Shown piece by piece: positions 1-8,189 of a DNA stretch of 23,127 nucleotides; position 1 is the first letter of the stretch; every line of letters begins with the position of its first letter. The stretch spans positions 1-23,127 of the forward strand of contig JALKBU010000827.1 of the NCBI GenBank assembly GCA_023091735.1, read 5' to 3'. The notes beneath the pieces were generated by a model that saw only the letters and a list, made by a program, of their open reading frames with translations, was not told the DNA's origin and made no database searches. The stretch is from Trichomonas tenax (lineage: Eukaryota > Parabasalia > Trichomonadida > Trichomonadidae). Position numbers and translations under genes: made by a program.

Positions 1-78
1 GATCAGTTATTGCCTACGATAAGAGCAGTCCACAAGAAGATGCTCGTCAATATGAACAAGAAAGAGAAACTAACATAA
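1..78 (+). CDS. Possible 3' end of a gene cut by the window edge
   Basis: The frame starting at base 1 stays open for 25 codons and ends in TAA at 76-78. Base composition changes sharply to very AT-rich just after this stop, which is how coding regions end elsewhere in the window. The peptide is lysine-rich and not recognisable. A competing frame starting at base 3 stays open to about 117, but its last third looks like translated AT-rich spacer. Too little is present to name a product, and it may not be coding at all. Confidence 0.3.
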   Translation, partial: DQLLPTIRAVHKKMLVNMNKKEKLT

Positions 79-263
79 CTTACAATATTATATTTAATTA
101 CAAAAATTTATATTGAATAAACAATTATGAATTGAAAAATCTTTGATGAATAATATAATAATAAAACAAAAAGTAGTATAAGCAAAAATAGATAAATTAG
201 AAATTAATTATCATAAATATGACGTAATGCTTGAAAAAGAAAAATCATGTCATGGCCTAAAGC

Positions 264-298
264 TTGGCCACTCGAGGACTTTGGAAGTCTCAGGCCAA
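264..298. repeat. Nested hairpin, 35 nt
   Basis: TTGGCC at 264-269 can pair with GGCCAA at 293-298. Inside it GACTT (277-281) pairs with AAGTC (285-289) around a TGG loop. A further GGCC lies at 254-257. This is a compact, GC-rich fold in DNA that is otherwise about two-thirds AT or more. Confidence 0.4.
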
Positions 299-501
299 CC
301 TCGCCCAATGACATTCTCGCAACAATTTAAGCATGCATAAATATCGTTGTTTTCTTACCAATTAGGTGTATGCTCGTTGATGATAGAGTTGTGGCTCGTC
401 AACAACACTAACCTAAATGTATTGGTTAGACTACAAAGATATTTATAACACTTTTTACAAAGGTGACAATTTGCCCGCACAAAAAGTGACAGCTTATTTA
501 T

Positions 502-535
502 GAAAAGTGACTTTAAGGTTCCCGTGTCACTTTTC
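502..535. repeat. Hairpin with 10-bp perfect arms
   Basis: GAAAAGTGAC at 502-511 is the exact reverse complement of GTCACTTTTC at 526-535, with a 14-nt spacer. AAAGTGAC is also found at 484-490. Confidence 0.45.
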
Positions 536-622
536 GATGCTCATTTTTGTCATTGACTCGTATCCATAGGATAAACATGAAAGGTGAATCTTATAGCAAA
601 CATGACATCATTATAAGTAGGT

Positions 623-1692
623 TCATTTTGATGAGAAATATAGCAGCTGACTTGCTGCATAATCTCGAAGATTCAGAGAAGAAAAACAGCGACGGCAAGA
701 GTTTATCGGCAACTTCGAGGATGATGGATTGCCGTCGCCGAATTCAAAATCTATGTTCCGCATATAATCAGCTTCACATAATCGTGTTTCAATTTGAATT
801 AATCGAATAATAAATGATGCTGTTTTCATGTTGTAAGTGTTAACACCCTCCAAGTCATTGTCAGCGTTCTCGTAGATGCAATTAACTTGTTTTGTTTCTC
901 CTTCGAACATCGTATATGCTGTATTTCCTTTAATGATTGAGTTTCCTATGGATATGGAATTTGATGAAAATATATAACAGATACTTTGGTAGAGAGGATA
1001 TATGAGTAGGCTATATTATTCTGATTCGTTGATTGCATTGAAATAGCGTAATCATAAGATGCCGTATTATTGAAATATGAAGAATAGTTAGATATGGATT
1101 CTGAATTTCCGCTTCGACTCCAAAAACAGCAATAACTGAAACATAAGCAATTAGAGATATTAATTCGATTATATAAGAGTTCACCGCGCTCATGCTGCAT
1201 ATTACCACAACCAATACCTGATTTGCCACAATTGGATATAGTGGAGTCAAGGAAATAATTTCTATAAACGGGTGAACTTGATTTAGTTACGATCACTTGG
1301 GAATGATGTCCTGCATAATGAGGTTTAAAGAGATGTCTCTACTGTACATATACGTGATTGAACGCACTCTCCTTTATCATAAAATAATAAGCAAGCTGCA
1401 AAAAAGTTTTCTGGAAGAATAATTGTATTGAAAAAACATTTTCAACCAAAAGTTTAAATGTATTTGAATTAGAATAAATGGTGATAGCAGTTTGATTTAG
1501 ATTAAGAAATTGTGTATCATGAGTATAGTTTTCGCCTTTCCTTTGAGTCAAAGGAAGTATACCTTCGACATAATTGCCATCAAAGAATGTAGACCATGCA
1601 CATTTCAAACGCAGATAATAGTTAACGTATTCACATAGCACTGAACATAGCAAACTTAATGAAGAAGCAACATAATAAGAAAAAAGTGGCAA
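623..1692 (-). pseudogene. Decayed trichomonad beta-helix surface-protein gene
   Basis: Read on the minus strand, this is one broken gene in at least two frames. The N-terminal part (1692 down to 1339) ends at an in-frame TAG (1339-1341), and the same frame then continues open to 946. It carries phrases such as NYFLDSTISNCG and RINISNC that look like rungs of a parallel beta-helix. Near 970-985 the sense shifts to the frame ending at 623, where SISIGNSIIKGNTAYTMFEG and TASFIIRLIQIETRLCEA follow, typical of the C-terminal half of this repetitive trichomonad family as I remember it. No ATG stands at the 5' end (codon TTG at 1692) and no membrane anchor was found. One stop plus one frameshift make it a pseudogene. 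Family assignment is from motif recognition, not from an alignment. Confidence 0.6.
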
Positions 1693-1811
1693 TGTAAAGT
1701 AACCGTTTTGTAAATTTCAGTTGTCAAAAGTGACAATAATATTACATGTCAAAAATGTTTTACATGACAAAAACGTTTTACAAAAATTTCTGCTTTGTAA
1801 AGTATGGTCGT

Positions 1812-1816
1812 CCTTT
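1812..1816 (+). promoter_or_regulatory. CCTTT core-promoter motif before RPL9
   Basis: CCTTT lies 8 nt upstream of the ATG, within GGTCGTCCTTTTT. This resembles the M5 motif reported to overlap transcription start sites in Trichomonas vaginalis. No TCA-Y-W initiator is present nearby, so this motif probably takes its place. The other ribosomal gene in the window has the same arrangement. Confidence 0.5.
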
Positions 1817-1824
1817 TTGGCTAA

Positions 1825-2418
1825 ATGCCTCGCCCAGTTCTTCACGAGGAACACTTCAAGATCCCAGAAAACATCAAGTGCACAGTCAAGTCCGGCGTCG
1901 TTACAATCGAGTACACAGACCCAAAGGACAAGAAGACATCCAAGCTCGTCAAGGATCTCTCCCACCTCAAGCTCGATTTCGAGTACGAGGCTGAGAACCA
2001 CCGCATCACAGCTCGCTGCTGGTTCGGCAACCGCAAGCTCCTTGCCCGCATCGGCACACTCTTCGGCCTTGTCAAGAACATGATCACCGGTGTTACAGTC
2101 GGCTGGCGCTACAAGATGCACTTCGTCTACTCCCACTTCCCAATCAAGCACACATGCTCTGAGGACGGCCGCGTCTTCGACTTCAACGGCTTCATGGGTC
2201 ACAAGGAGCACAGAATCGTCAAGGCTCCAGAGGGTGTCCGCATCTGGTCCAACGAGTCCGTCGCCAAGGATGAGATCAACATCGAAGGTGCTAACCTCGA
2301 AGATGTTTCCCTTGTCTGTGGCCAGATCCACCAGCTCACAAAGATCAAAGATAAGGATCTTCGTAAGTTCCTCGATGGTATCTACGTCCAGCACATCGAG
2401 CACCTTAAAGAGCAGTAA
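1825..2418 (+). CDS. RPL9: 60S ribosomal protein L9 (uL6)
   Basis: A 197-residue structural protein of the large cytosolic ribosomal subunit, near the stalk base and sarcin-ricin region. Family hallmarks are clear: IPENIKCTVK at the N-terminus, CWFGNRKLLA in the first domain, NMITGVTVGWRYKM at the domain junction, YSHFPI, and RKFLDGIYV near the C-terminus. Length matches eukaryotic L9 (about 190). The start is fixed because an in-frame TAA directly precedes the ATG. The gene is GC-richer than its surroundings, with many C- and G-ending codons, as in highly expressed trichomonad genes. The stop overlaps a TAAA. Frames on the opposite strand across this gene are artefacts of the codon bias. It is convergent with the gene at 2685-3095. 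Confidence 0.97.
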   Translation: MPRPVLHEEHFKIPENIKCTVKSGVVTIEYTDPKDKKTSKLVKDLSHLKLDFEYEAENHRITARCWFGNRKLLARIGTLFGLVKNMITGVTVGWRYKMHFVYSHFPIKHTCSEDGRVFDFNGFMGHKEHRIVKAPEGVRIWSNESVAKDEINIEGANLEDVSLVCGQIHQLTKIKDKDLRKFLDGIYVQHIEHLKEQ

Positions 2419-2684
2419 ACGTTTTAATAAAACGTCATAATATTATTTACTAAATTACTCTTTTTCAACCAAATTAATTCTCAACTCAAGCAGCAAACCG
2501 ATCTCATACCACATTTCTATTATAAATTTCAATTTATAAAAAAAACATCTTATTAATTATTTGAGTGTATTAAAAATCAAGATGGTTAAACTTTAGAAAG
2601 TAATGTTAGACATCTGTAGAAGCTTATAAAAAATTTGGTAAAATATTGAAAATCAAATAAAGGCAAAATATAATACAAAACAGT

Positions 2685-3095
2685 TTAGTTCTTGTTATCC
2701 GGCTTTGGAATTGTCAATAAGCTGCCAGAAACAGGTGTAAAGTCGTAATAAAATTCCAAGTAGATTGATTCAGATCCTTCTTCATCGTCTGTGCTTTGTT
2801 TTGGTTCATAGTTGGAAAGTTTGATTGTAAAATCTTCGATTGGTCTAAATTCGTCTTCATTAACTTTCAAGAAAATGTGGACTTCTTCTGGTGAAACTGT
2901 ACCGCCGTGATGCTTAGAAACAGTATACATCAAATCATACACTGTAGCTGTTGAATTATCGAGCCTCTTCTTGAACGAAATAAATGGGCATTCACGAAGA
3001 TGAAACTGGACATCTACTGGGTCCGGAGCAACATCAAATATGCCAAGTGTCTGTGTCGCTCCAGCACCGCCTGTCTTTGCTGATCTTGCGTTCAT
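2685..3095 (-). CDS. Small protein of unknown function, possibly ubiquitin-like fold
   Basis: 136 residues, starting at an ATG and ending in TAAA. I do not recognise the family. The first 18 or so residues are small and polar. Residues about 28-95 alternate beta-type and helical stretches, with RLDNSTATVYDLMYTVSKHH followed by EEVHIFLKV and a later EFRPIEDFTIKLSNY. The pattern beta-strand, TVxDL helix, strand, 'L-x-D-x-T-x-L' turn is reminiscent of ubiquitin-like beta-grasp domains, but this is inference from spacing only. An acidic run (DDEEGSE) precedes the last strand, YLEFYYDF. There is no signal peptide or membrane segment. Codon use is that of a normal gene and the frame is clean, so it is very likely real. 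It is tail-to-tail with RPL9, with a 266-bp gap. Confidence 0.8.
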   Translation of the reverse strand: MNARSAKTGGAGATQTLGIFDVAPDPVDVQFHLRECPFISFKKRLDNSTATVYDLMYTVSKHHGGTVSPEEVHIFLKVNEDEFRPIEDFTIKLSNYEPKQSTDDEEGSESIYLEFYYDFTPVSGSLLTIPKPDNKN

Positions 3096-3250
3096 GAATG
3101 TAACGAACTTTTTAATATAAGGTTATAACGATAATTTTACTCCCTAAAATAATTTTATTACCCCTTATCAAAAAGATCCCCTGTATTGGTTTTTGTGACC
3201 CTTGAAGAAAAACGGCTTGGCTTCATTATTTTTTAGAGAGAGCTCGAAAA

Positions 3251-3364
3251 GTATGTATTATGTAAAAATCTGGCGGTGACGATAAAACGGACCTGTTCTG
3301 ACTATGGATGATTCGGCTATCTGAGCCTCAGATTTTTATAAATTCATAAGAAACTAATACACAG
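3251..3364 (+). other. Intron-like signal pair, 114 nt
   Basis: GTATGT at 3251-3256 fits the trichomonad 5' splice consensus GYAYGT. ACTAATACACAG at 3353-3364 differs at one position from the combined branch-point and 3' splice motif ACTAACACACAG described in T. vaginalis. The 114-nt spacing is within the length range of known trichomonad introns. A TCATT initiator-like site lies about 30 nt upstream. However, the flanking sequence gives no convincing exon: the only join that stays open (codons ending AGC TCG AAA A|GA AAT TAA) stops at once and has no upstream ATG. It could be an intron in a non-coding transcript, a relic, or chance. Confidence 0.25.
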
Positions 3365-4283
3365 AGAAATTAATATTGAACTTCATTCATAATCATTGAT
3401 CATTATTCACTGATTTGGGATTTCAGATTGAAAATCTCCTTTACAACCAAGCCATTATTGCTTCTTAAAATTTCAGTATATTCCAACAATTCTCATTTTT
3501 CTTTTTTCATCTCTCTTATTGATCCATTCCACCGGCTTATTGAGGAGCTTCCGATGATTAGATACAATCGAAAAAATATAATTTTGTGGTTATTTTTTAT
3601 CATGATAGAAAATTTGGTTGACATTTGCATTCAAATTCAAGCTTTTAATGCATATCTATGAGATTTCTCTGAGATTACGTTTTATTAAAGAATTGGAAAT
3701 AATATAAGAACAAATTAAGCATTGATGTAATAATATTGAACTTCATTATTAAATTCAATATTGGACCAATGAATATGAAAGCTTGTTTCTTCAATATATA
3801 TTGATTTTAATAAAATATTCCCTAATGATCTGAGAATTCGGGTATATATTCAATGGAACTTAGTGATTAAGAATTTGTCCTATTAAAGAGCTGACTGTGA
3901 AGGTGCAATGAAAAATAATTTTTTTTTTCTATTGGATTCAAATTTTCTCTCATTCCTGTGTATACCTATAGCTGCCCCAACAGAAATCCTTTGAGCAGCC
4001 GATGTTCAGTGAATTCAGGAAAATAAAATGAAAAAGTTATTTTGATTATCAATATTAAACAATTTGAGTTCGTTCGTTATACAGCAAAGGGACAAAATAT
4101 AAATCTGCATGATTCCAAATTCCATTCTCACATTTCTATGATTTTAGATATAATTTTCTAATTTGTACCGAAATGATGTCAGTTTTAAACTCTTAAAACA
4201 GTTTTTTTCTTTGATATGGTGATGGGCATATTGTTGGAAAACCAGCGGTTATTTTCTTTTAAAATATAAACCCATGACTATTC

Positions 4284-4419
4284 AAAACGCATCAATTTGA
4301 TCGTTGTTCACATTGCCTGGGCTCTCTCCTAAGCGCTTTCTGTCCTGGATATGTTTTTTCATTGAGACGGCCCGTGAAGATTGAAAAGAAGCCTTTAAAA
4401 AATTCAATGATGCGTTTTT
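4284..4419. repeat. Inverted repeat flanking a GC-richer 110-nt core
   Basis: AAAACGCATCA (4284-4294) and its reverse complement TGATGCGTTTT (4408-4418) bound a segment with clearly higher GC than its surroundings, including CCTGGGCTCTCTCC and GACGGCCCGTGAAG. The closing stem could fold the whole segment into one RNA. I checked it by eye for U1-U6, 5S, SRP and snoRNA signatures and recognised none. Confidence 0.3.
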
Positions 4420-4544
4420 TTAAATATGATTGCTGTTTTTAAAACAATATTGTAGAGTTCGTGTTTCTTTATATAATTTTCATATCTATAAGTTCAAATT
4501 TTTGTTATTGTGGCAAATGAAACACTCAAAAAAAAAAATTTTTT

Positions 4545-4979
4545 ATGTTTGATATCTCCAGCAATGGTATCTTCAAGCTTAAGAAAGAAGTTAAAATCCC
4601 AAAACCACTCAAGTACAACACGAACTACACGCACGAGGACATTATGGAGCGTATAAAGAAGAACGAAGGTCATTTTGAGATTGTTAAATACCTTATAATC
4701 GATTATCTCGGTGGAGGTTTTACCAATGCACAGTTGATCAATTTGGCGAAGTTCTTCTCAAATAAACACGGTATCTACATTGATAGGATGGCGAAGAGGA
4801 ACAGAAATGCACTTTTATGCTGGTTTTCTGAGAATTGGGCTCTCATCCATCCACATCTGAACAAATCAAAGATCCAAACTCAGAATGATGTAAAAATGAA
4901 ATTGAACGCACTGAACAAAATCCAAAACAACACAATCATCAAACCATTCACTGTATGTCAGCTTCTCAACCATCACTAA
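4545..4979 (+). CDS. Hypothetical protein of a repeated trichomonad family
   Basis: 144 residues starting at an ATG that follows a run of A then T. Not recognised as any named family. Visible features: a basic N-terminus, NYTHEDIMERIKKNEGHFEIVKYLIIDYLGG as two predicted helices, then GGFTNAQLINLAKFF and a basic, aromatic block DRMAKRNRNALLCWFSENW, ending in QLLNHH. There is no signal peptide or membrane segment. A second, broken copy lies at 5440-5907 on the other strand; the two share the core and even the C-terminal QLLNH, so the frame is clearly protein-coding by conservation. The compact helical, basic character would suit nucleic-acid or protein binding, but that is inference. Confidence 0.75.
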   Translation: MFDISSNGIFKLKKEVKIPKPLKYNTNYTHEDIMERIKKNEGHFEIVKYLIIDYLGGGFTNAQLINLAKFFSNKHGIYIDRMAKRNRNALLCWFSENWALIHPHLNKSKIQTQNDVKMKLNALNKIQNNTIIKPFTVCQLLNHH

Positions 4980-5439
4980 TCTTTATTCGTTATATCTGTT
5001 TATGTATATTTGTTGCTTGAATAAATTATATATATTTTTTAAAAGTCCTTTTATTTACTCTCAAACACACTCCAGACGATCAAAATTACTTTGCAGTATA
5101 ATAATCTACTGTGATCTTTGTTAATTGAAAATCAAATTAAAATTCGACAATTTGAACATAAAATCCATCTTTTATAAGCTGTTGTTTTAAATATTTCTTT
5201 TAATTTGTCATTAAAATCAGTGCATCAAAGCGCAATGAATATAAATCATAAGAATATTAAAATATTAATCAAAATTGAATTCAAATTGATATTTATTATC
5301 AATATATATAATAATAATTTATAAATAAGTATTATCCTATTGAAAATATAGACATTTTATTAGTTAAAAAGATGAAATAGAAGATTATTGAAATTAACTA
5401 ATATATTTTAACACAAACAATAAATTATATAATAATAAG
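4980..5439. other. AT-rich spacer between two inverted paralogues
   Basis: Strongly AT-rich, with no coding frame or structured repeat that I can see. It separates the intact copy from the broken copy of the family at 4545-4979, which face each other tail to tail. Confidence 0.5.
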
Positions 5440-5907
5440 TTAATTGTTATGATTAAGGAGCTGCAGTATATCATATGGGTCTTCTTTGATAGCTTTCTTT
5501 TGAAGGCTCTTCTGAACTTTTTCGTTCTTCTTTTATTTCGAGCCATTTAACTGCAGAAGCTTCGATTTAGTCAAAATTGGGTAAATTTGTTCTCTGAGAA
5601 CCAGCAAAGCAGCGCATCACGGTTTCGCTTTGGATATTCTGTCTAAATAGATGCAAAGCCCTCTGGAAATGAACTTTGCGAGATTTAAGAGCTGCGAATT
5701 GGTAAATCCACCTCCGATATAGTCAACTATGAAGTATCGAACGATTTTGATCTGTCTTTCATTCATTTTGACTGTTTGAACCGTGTCTTCGTGTGTGTAG
5801 TTGGTGGTGGACTTCAAAAGCTTCCTGGACTTATTCTCACAGAGGTAGTTTGCAACTTTATCTGTACAAATCCCAAACGTCAAAAAAATGTTGATTTTTG
5901 ATTTCAT
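5440..5907 (-). pseudogene. Broken paralogue of the hypothetical protein at 4545-4979
   Basis: The first 96 codons (5907 to 5617) run from an ATG through TTNYTHEDTVQTVKMNERQ and GGGFTNSQLLNLAKFIS to DRIS, closely parallel to the intact copy. The frame then stops. A one-base shift just before restores KRNRDALLCWFSEN, the next conserved block. After another stop and shift the tail LTKSKLLQLNGSK, one more stop, and finally DILQLLNHNN with TAA at 5440-5442 can be followed. At least two frameshifts and two stops mean the full-length protein is lost, although a 96-residue truncated product could still be made. The N-terminal 30 residues differ from the intact copy. Confidence 0.7.
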
Positions 5908-6963
5908 TTTGCATCAATTTGAACGATGTTTGAAAACAATATGATTGTAATGTTGCAAATATGTGATTTCGCTATATTAAAATTGAAGGGAAATTATGAT
6001 TGAATATATCTCAAAACTCGGTTCATTTAGAAGTGTTTTAACTCTTAAATTTGGTTTTTAGCGACCAAAATTGGCAAAATTAGCATTACTGTTATGTAAA
6101 TGTTATAATAAATCATATTTTAAAAAGTGTATAAGGTTAAAAGTTACGTTTTTCCACAATTTATTTGACACTGTTTACATTACTAAAATAGTATATATGA
6201 TGCTAATTATTTTTCCAGCGTGTTTATTTTGAATACTTTATTTCTATTAATCAATAATTTCAGTATATTCATTGGGAGGCTATGAGTATAAGTTGGTGCA
6301 TCACTTTAAAAACATGTAATATGTGCATGCATCTATGTATATTGTCGTCTCCGCAATGATTTTGTGTATTTATAAATTAAGATACTGAACAATTATTCAA
6401 TTAGGAGCTTGTATTATTTGTAATATGTTACTATGTTGTTGTCATGTGATAAATTTATAATAAATATTGCTATTTACACAATAATAAGCTGATATCAAAT
6501 TGTTAATGAAAAATATGAAACGATATTATATATGTTTAACACTACAACTATGTATGGCATCACATAAGAGTTATATTTGTCAATACATGTTTGATCTGAT
6601 TCTGACCCCCAGAGTTGATACACTTCTGTTCATTTATGTTCTCAAATTTACGGGTTCTAACAAAAAGTTTAACACATATGTTGCTCGCTTATATCTGATC
6701 TCTATTCCAGAAACTATTTCAAGCTCTTATGAATTGAAGCGATATTTCAAAGAATTGAGAGAACGATTTTAATTTTTTAAATATTTGTGAATGAAAGGGA
6801 ATTAACCGTAACTGTGGATTTTGGAATCATAATTTTGGATTTTGTATCTTGTTTTAGATCATTTCAGCGCAAATTTAGCCCAAAATGAGTGAGTATGAGT
6901 GTTTTAATATTTCTCAATTTTCTTTGTTTTAATGATATTTTAAAGATAAAAAGACAAAATTAA
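5908..6963. other. Gene-poor AT-rich region
   Basis: No gene I can support. A 90-codon frame with ATG (6500-6772, plus) is present, but its composition follows the surrounding AT-rich DNA, it has no recognisable motif, and there is no paralogue in the window. It may be a chance frame or a small lineage-specific gene. Confidence 0.4.
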
Positions 6964-7036
6964 ACATAACTGGACTCGAACCTTCGATTTACTGCCGAAC
7001 TTACATAACTTAACCATTAGACCAATCTGACAATGT
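6964..7036 (-). pseudogene. Degenerate tRNA-like sequence
   Basis: Read on the minus strand, TGGTCTAATGGTTA matches an A box / D arm and GGTTCGAGTCC matches a B box / T loop, 28 nt apart, at the right distance for a tRNA. The ends ACAT and ATGT can start an acceptor stem, but the next three positions are mismatched or wobble. The T stem has only two good pairs, and the anticodon stem pairs only if a bulge and a nine-base loop are allowed. The anticodon cannot be read. A tRNA pseudogene or a tRNA-derived repeat fits best; a divergent working tRNA is less likely. Confidence 0.45.
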
Positions 7037-8150
7037 AAAATCGCTCAAAAAATCAAGAATTGAACCTTCCCGCCTAATTCCTCACTTTTTTTGTTCGCGC
7101 GGGTAATTGATATAGGAGTCTTTTTTCGTCTTCAATCGTAGATAAGTATATAACACGATTATTATACTAGGTTGCTATATATTAACCCGGGGGTATTGTC
7201 GTATCCAATTTTGAGCAAATTGAAATTTTTCAAATTTTGTTAATAATTTTTTTATTTTTATCCTATTCAAAAAATCAAAAACTGTTACTCTACATATAAC
7301 AGTTTTTTTTATTAGCCTCCCTCACACTAACATCACATATGCCTATGTAGTCTACTGTTTGAATAAGGAGAAAATCCTATGTGCAGATTCGAGTTTCCGT
7401 ACCTTTAACCCATCAAAAAAAGTTGTGTTCATATTCAACAAAATCGACCTTTCAACCTGTCAATTATAATAAATCGATATCTGCTGTTGCGTACCGAAAG
7501 TCGTCACCAAAAAGCGATAGTATATGACATGTAAATATAAATATTTGACAAATAAATATTTACGTGGCATGTGATTATCAATGATTATTGGAAGAATGAT
7601 ATTCTATATTTGTTTAAATTTACTTTGAAAAGAAAAATTAAATGTTTGATTGGAACTGGATTGCTCGCACCTTGGCTATCTGTCACAATCAAGCATTTAA
7701 CTTTGCTCTTCAGAGGCATTCGGAGGTGGAAATCTTTGATTTCTTAATGATGGCGTATGAAAGGAAGATCTATGAGTTTAGCTACCAACATGTGTGGCAC
7801 CTGTGTCAATGTAGTCACCAATTCTTCCCGTCAGACGCGATTTTGAAATAAAAACTAATACATAATTTGAATGATTATAAGACTTTACATGTCAAAAATA
7901 TTAATATTTTGATAAATAAAACCAAGATTCTGACAACTTTACGTGTCAGATAATATCACTTTTTAGTGACAACTTTCGGTAAGTGACAATTGTTGATAAA
8001 GAAGAATGGATATTCTTCGATATAAAATGCTTGCTTTTGATATTGATAATAAATTTTAAATTTATCATCAGATATCATAATTAAAAGTTAATGAAATTGA
8101 GAATAATTCTTGACACTTTTATGGTATTGAAAATAGTGACAGAAAAATTA
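7037..8150. other. Gene-poor AT-rich region with short inverted repeats
   Basis: Contains an 11-bp hairpin (7277-7307) and a frame of 69 codons with an ATG (7642-7851, plus; MFDWNWIARTLAICHNQAF...). That frame is rich in His, Cys and Trp, unlike random AT-rich translation, so it may be a fragment of a real gene, but I recognise nothing in it. TGACATGTAAA at 7525-7535 is the exact reverse complement of 7884-7894, so the frame lies between short inverted repeats. Several GTGACA/TGTCA motifs occur from 7920 to 8145. Confidence 0.4.
7277..7307. repeat. Hairpin with 11-bp perfect arms and T tail
   Basis: AAAAACTGTTA (7277-7287) is the reverse complement of TAACAGTTTTT (7297-7307), loop of 9 nt, followed by three more T. 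It looks like a terminator-type hairpin, but in a eukaryote this may be chance or an RNA polymerase III-like T run. Confidence 0.4.
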
Positions 8151-8189
8151 ATGAGAGAGAAAAATACTTTTCTTTGATGGTATTTTCAG

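Larger units (their letters stand above)
79..622. other. Gene-free spacer with GC-richer hairpin segment
   Basis: AT-rich DNA up to about 235, then a GC-richer block (about 240-340) with nested inverted repeats, then a 10-bp hairpin at 502-535. No convincing frame was seen: the short plus-strand frame at 547-810 is antisense to the tail of the pseudogene at 623-1692. The block may be the remains of a mobile element, since GC-rich, repeat-bearing islands in this window otherwise occur inside one (19071-19830). Confidence 0.4.
3096..4544. other. Gene-poor AT-rich region
   Basis: No convincing gene. The longest frame (3428-3661) has no ATG at its start and reads like translated AT-rich DNA. It does contain an intron-like signal pair (3251-3364), a 15-bp palindrome ATCTGAG-C-CTCAGAT at 3319-3333, and an inverted repeat at 4284-4419; these are listed separately. 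Confidence 0.5.

Noticed and set aside
547..810. 87-codon plus-strand frame with no real ATG at its start
   Set aside because: It is antisense to the C-terminal part of the beta-helix pseudogene, whose motifs are recognisable on the other strand.
1717..2403. 228-codon minus-strand frame and three plus-strand shadows over RPL9
   Set aside because: They mirror the strong C/G-ending codon bias of RPL9; composition is skewed to Val, Leu and Asp or to Ser/Arg with no motifs.
7525..7894. Mobile element around the 69-codon frame at 7642, bounded by TGACATGTAAA
   Set aside because: Only 11 bp match, similarity stops at once on the inner side, and this kind of AT-rich TGTCA motif recurs at 1745, 7920 and elsewhere, so chance is plausible.
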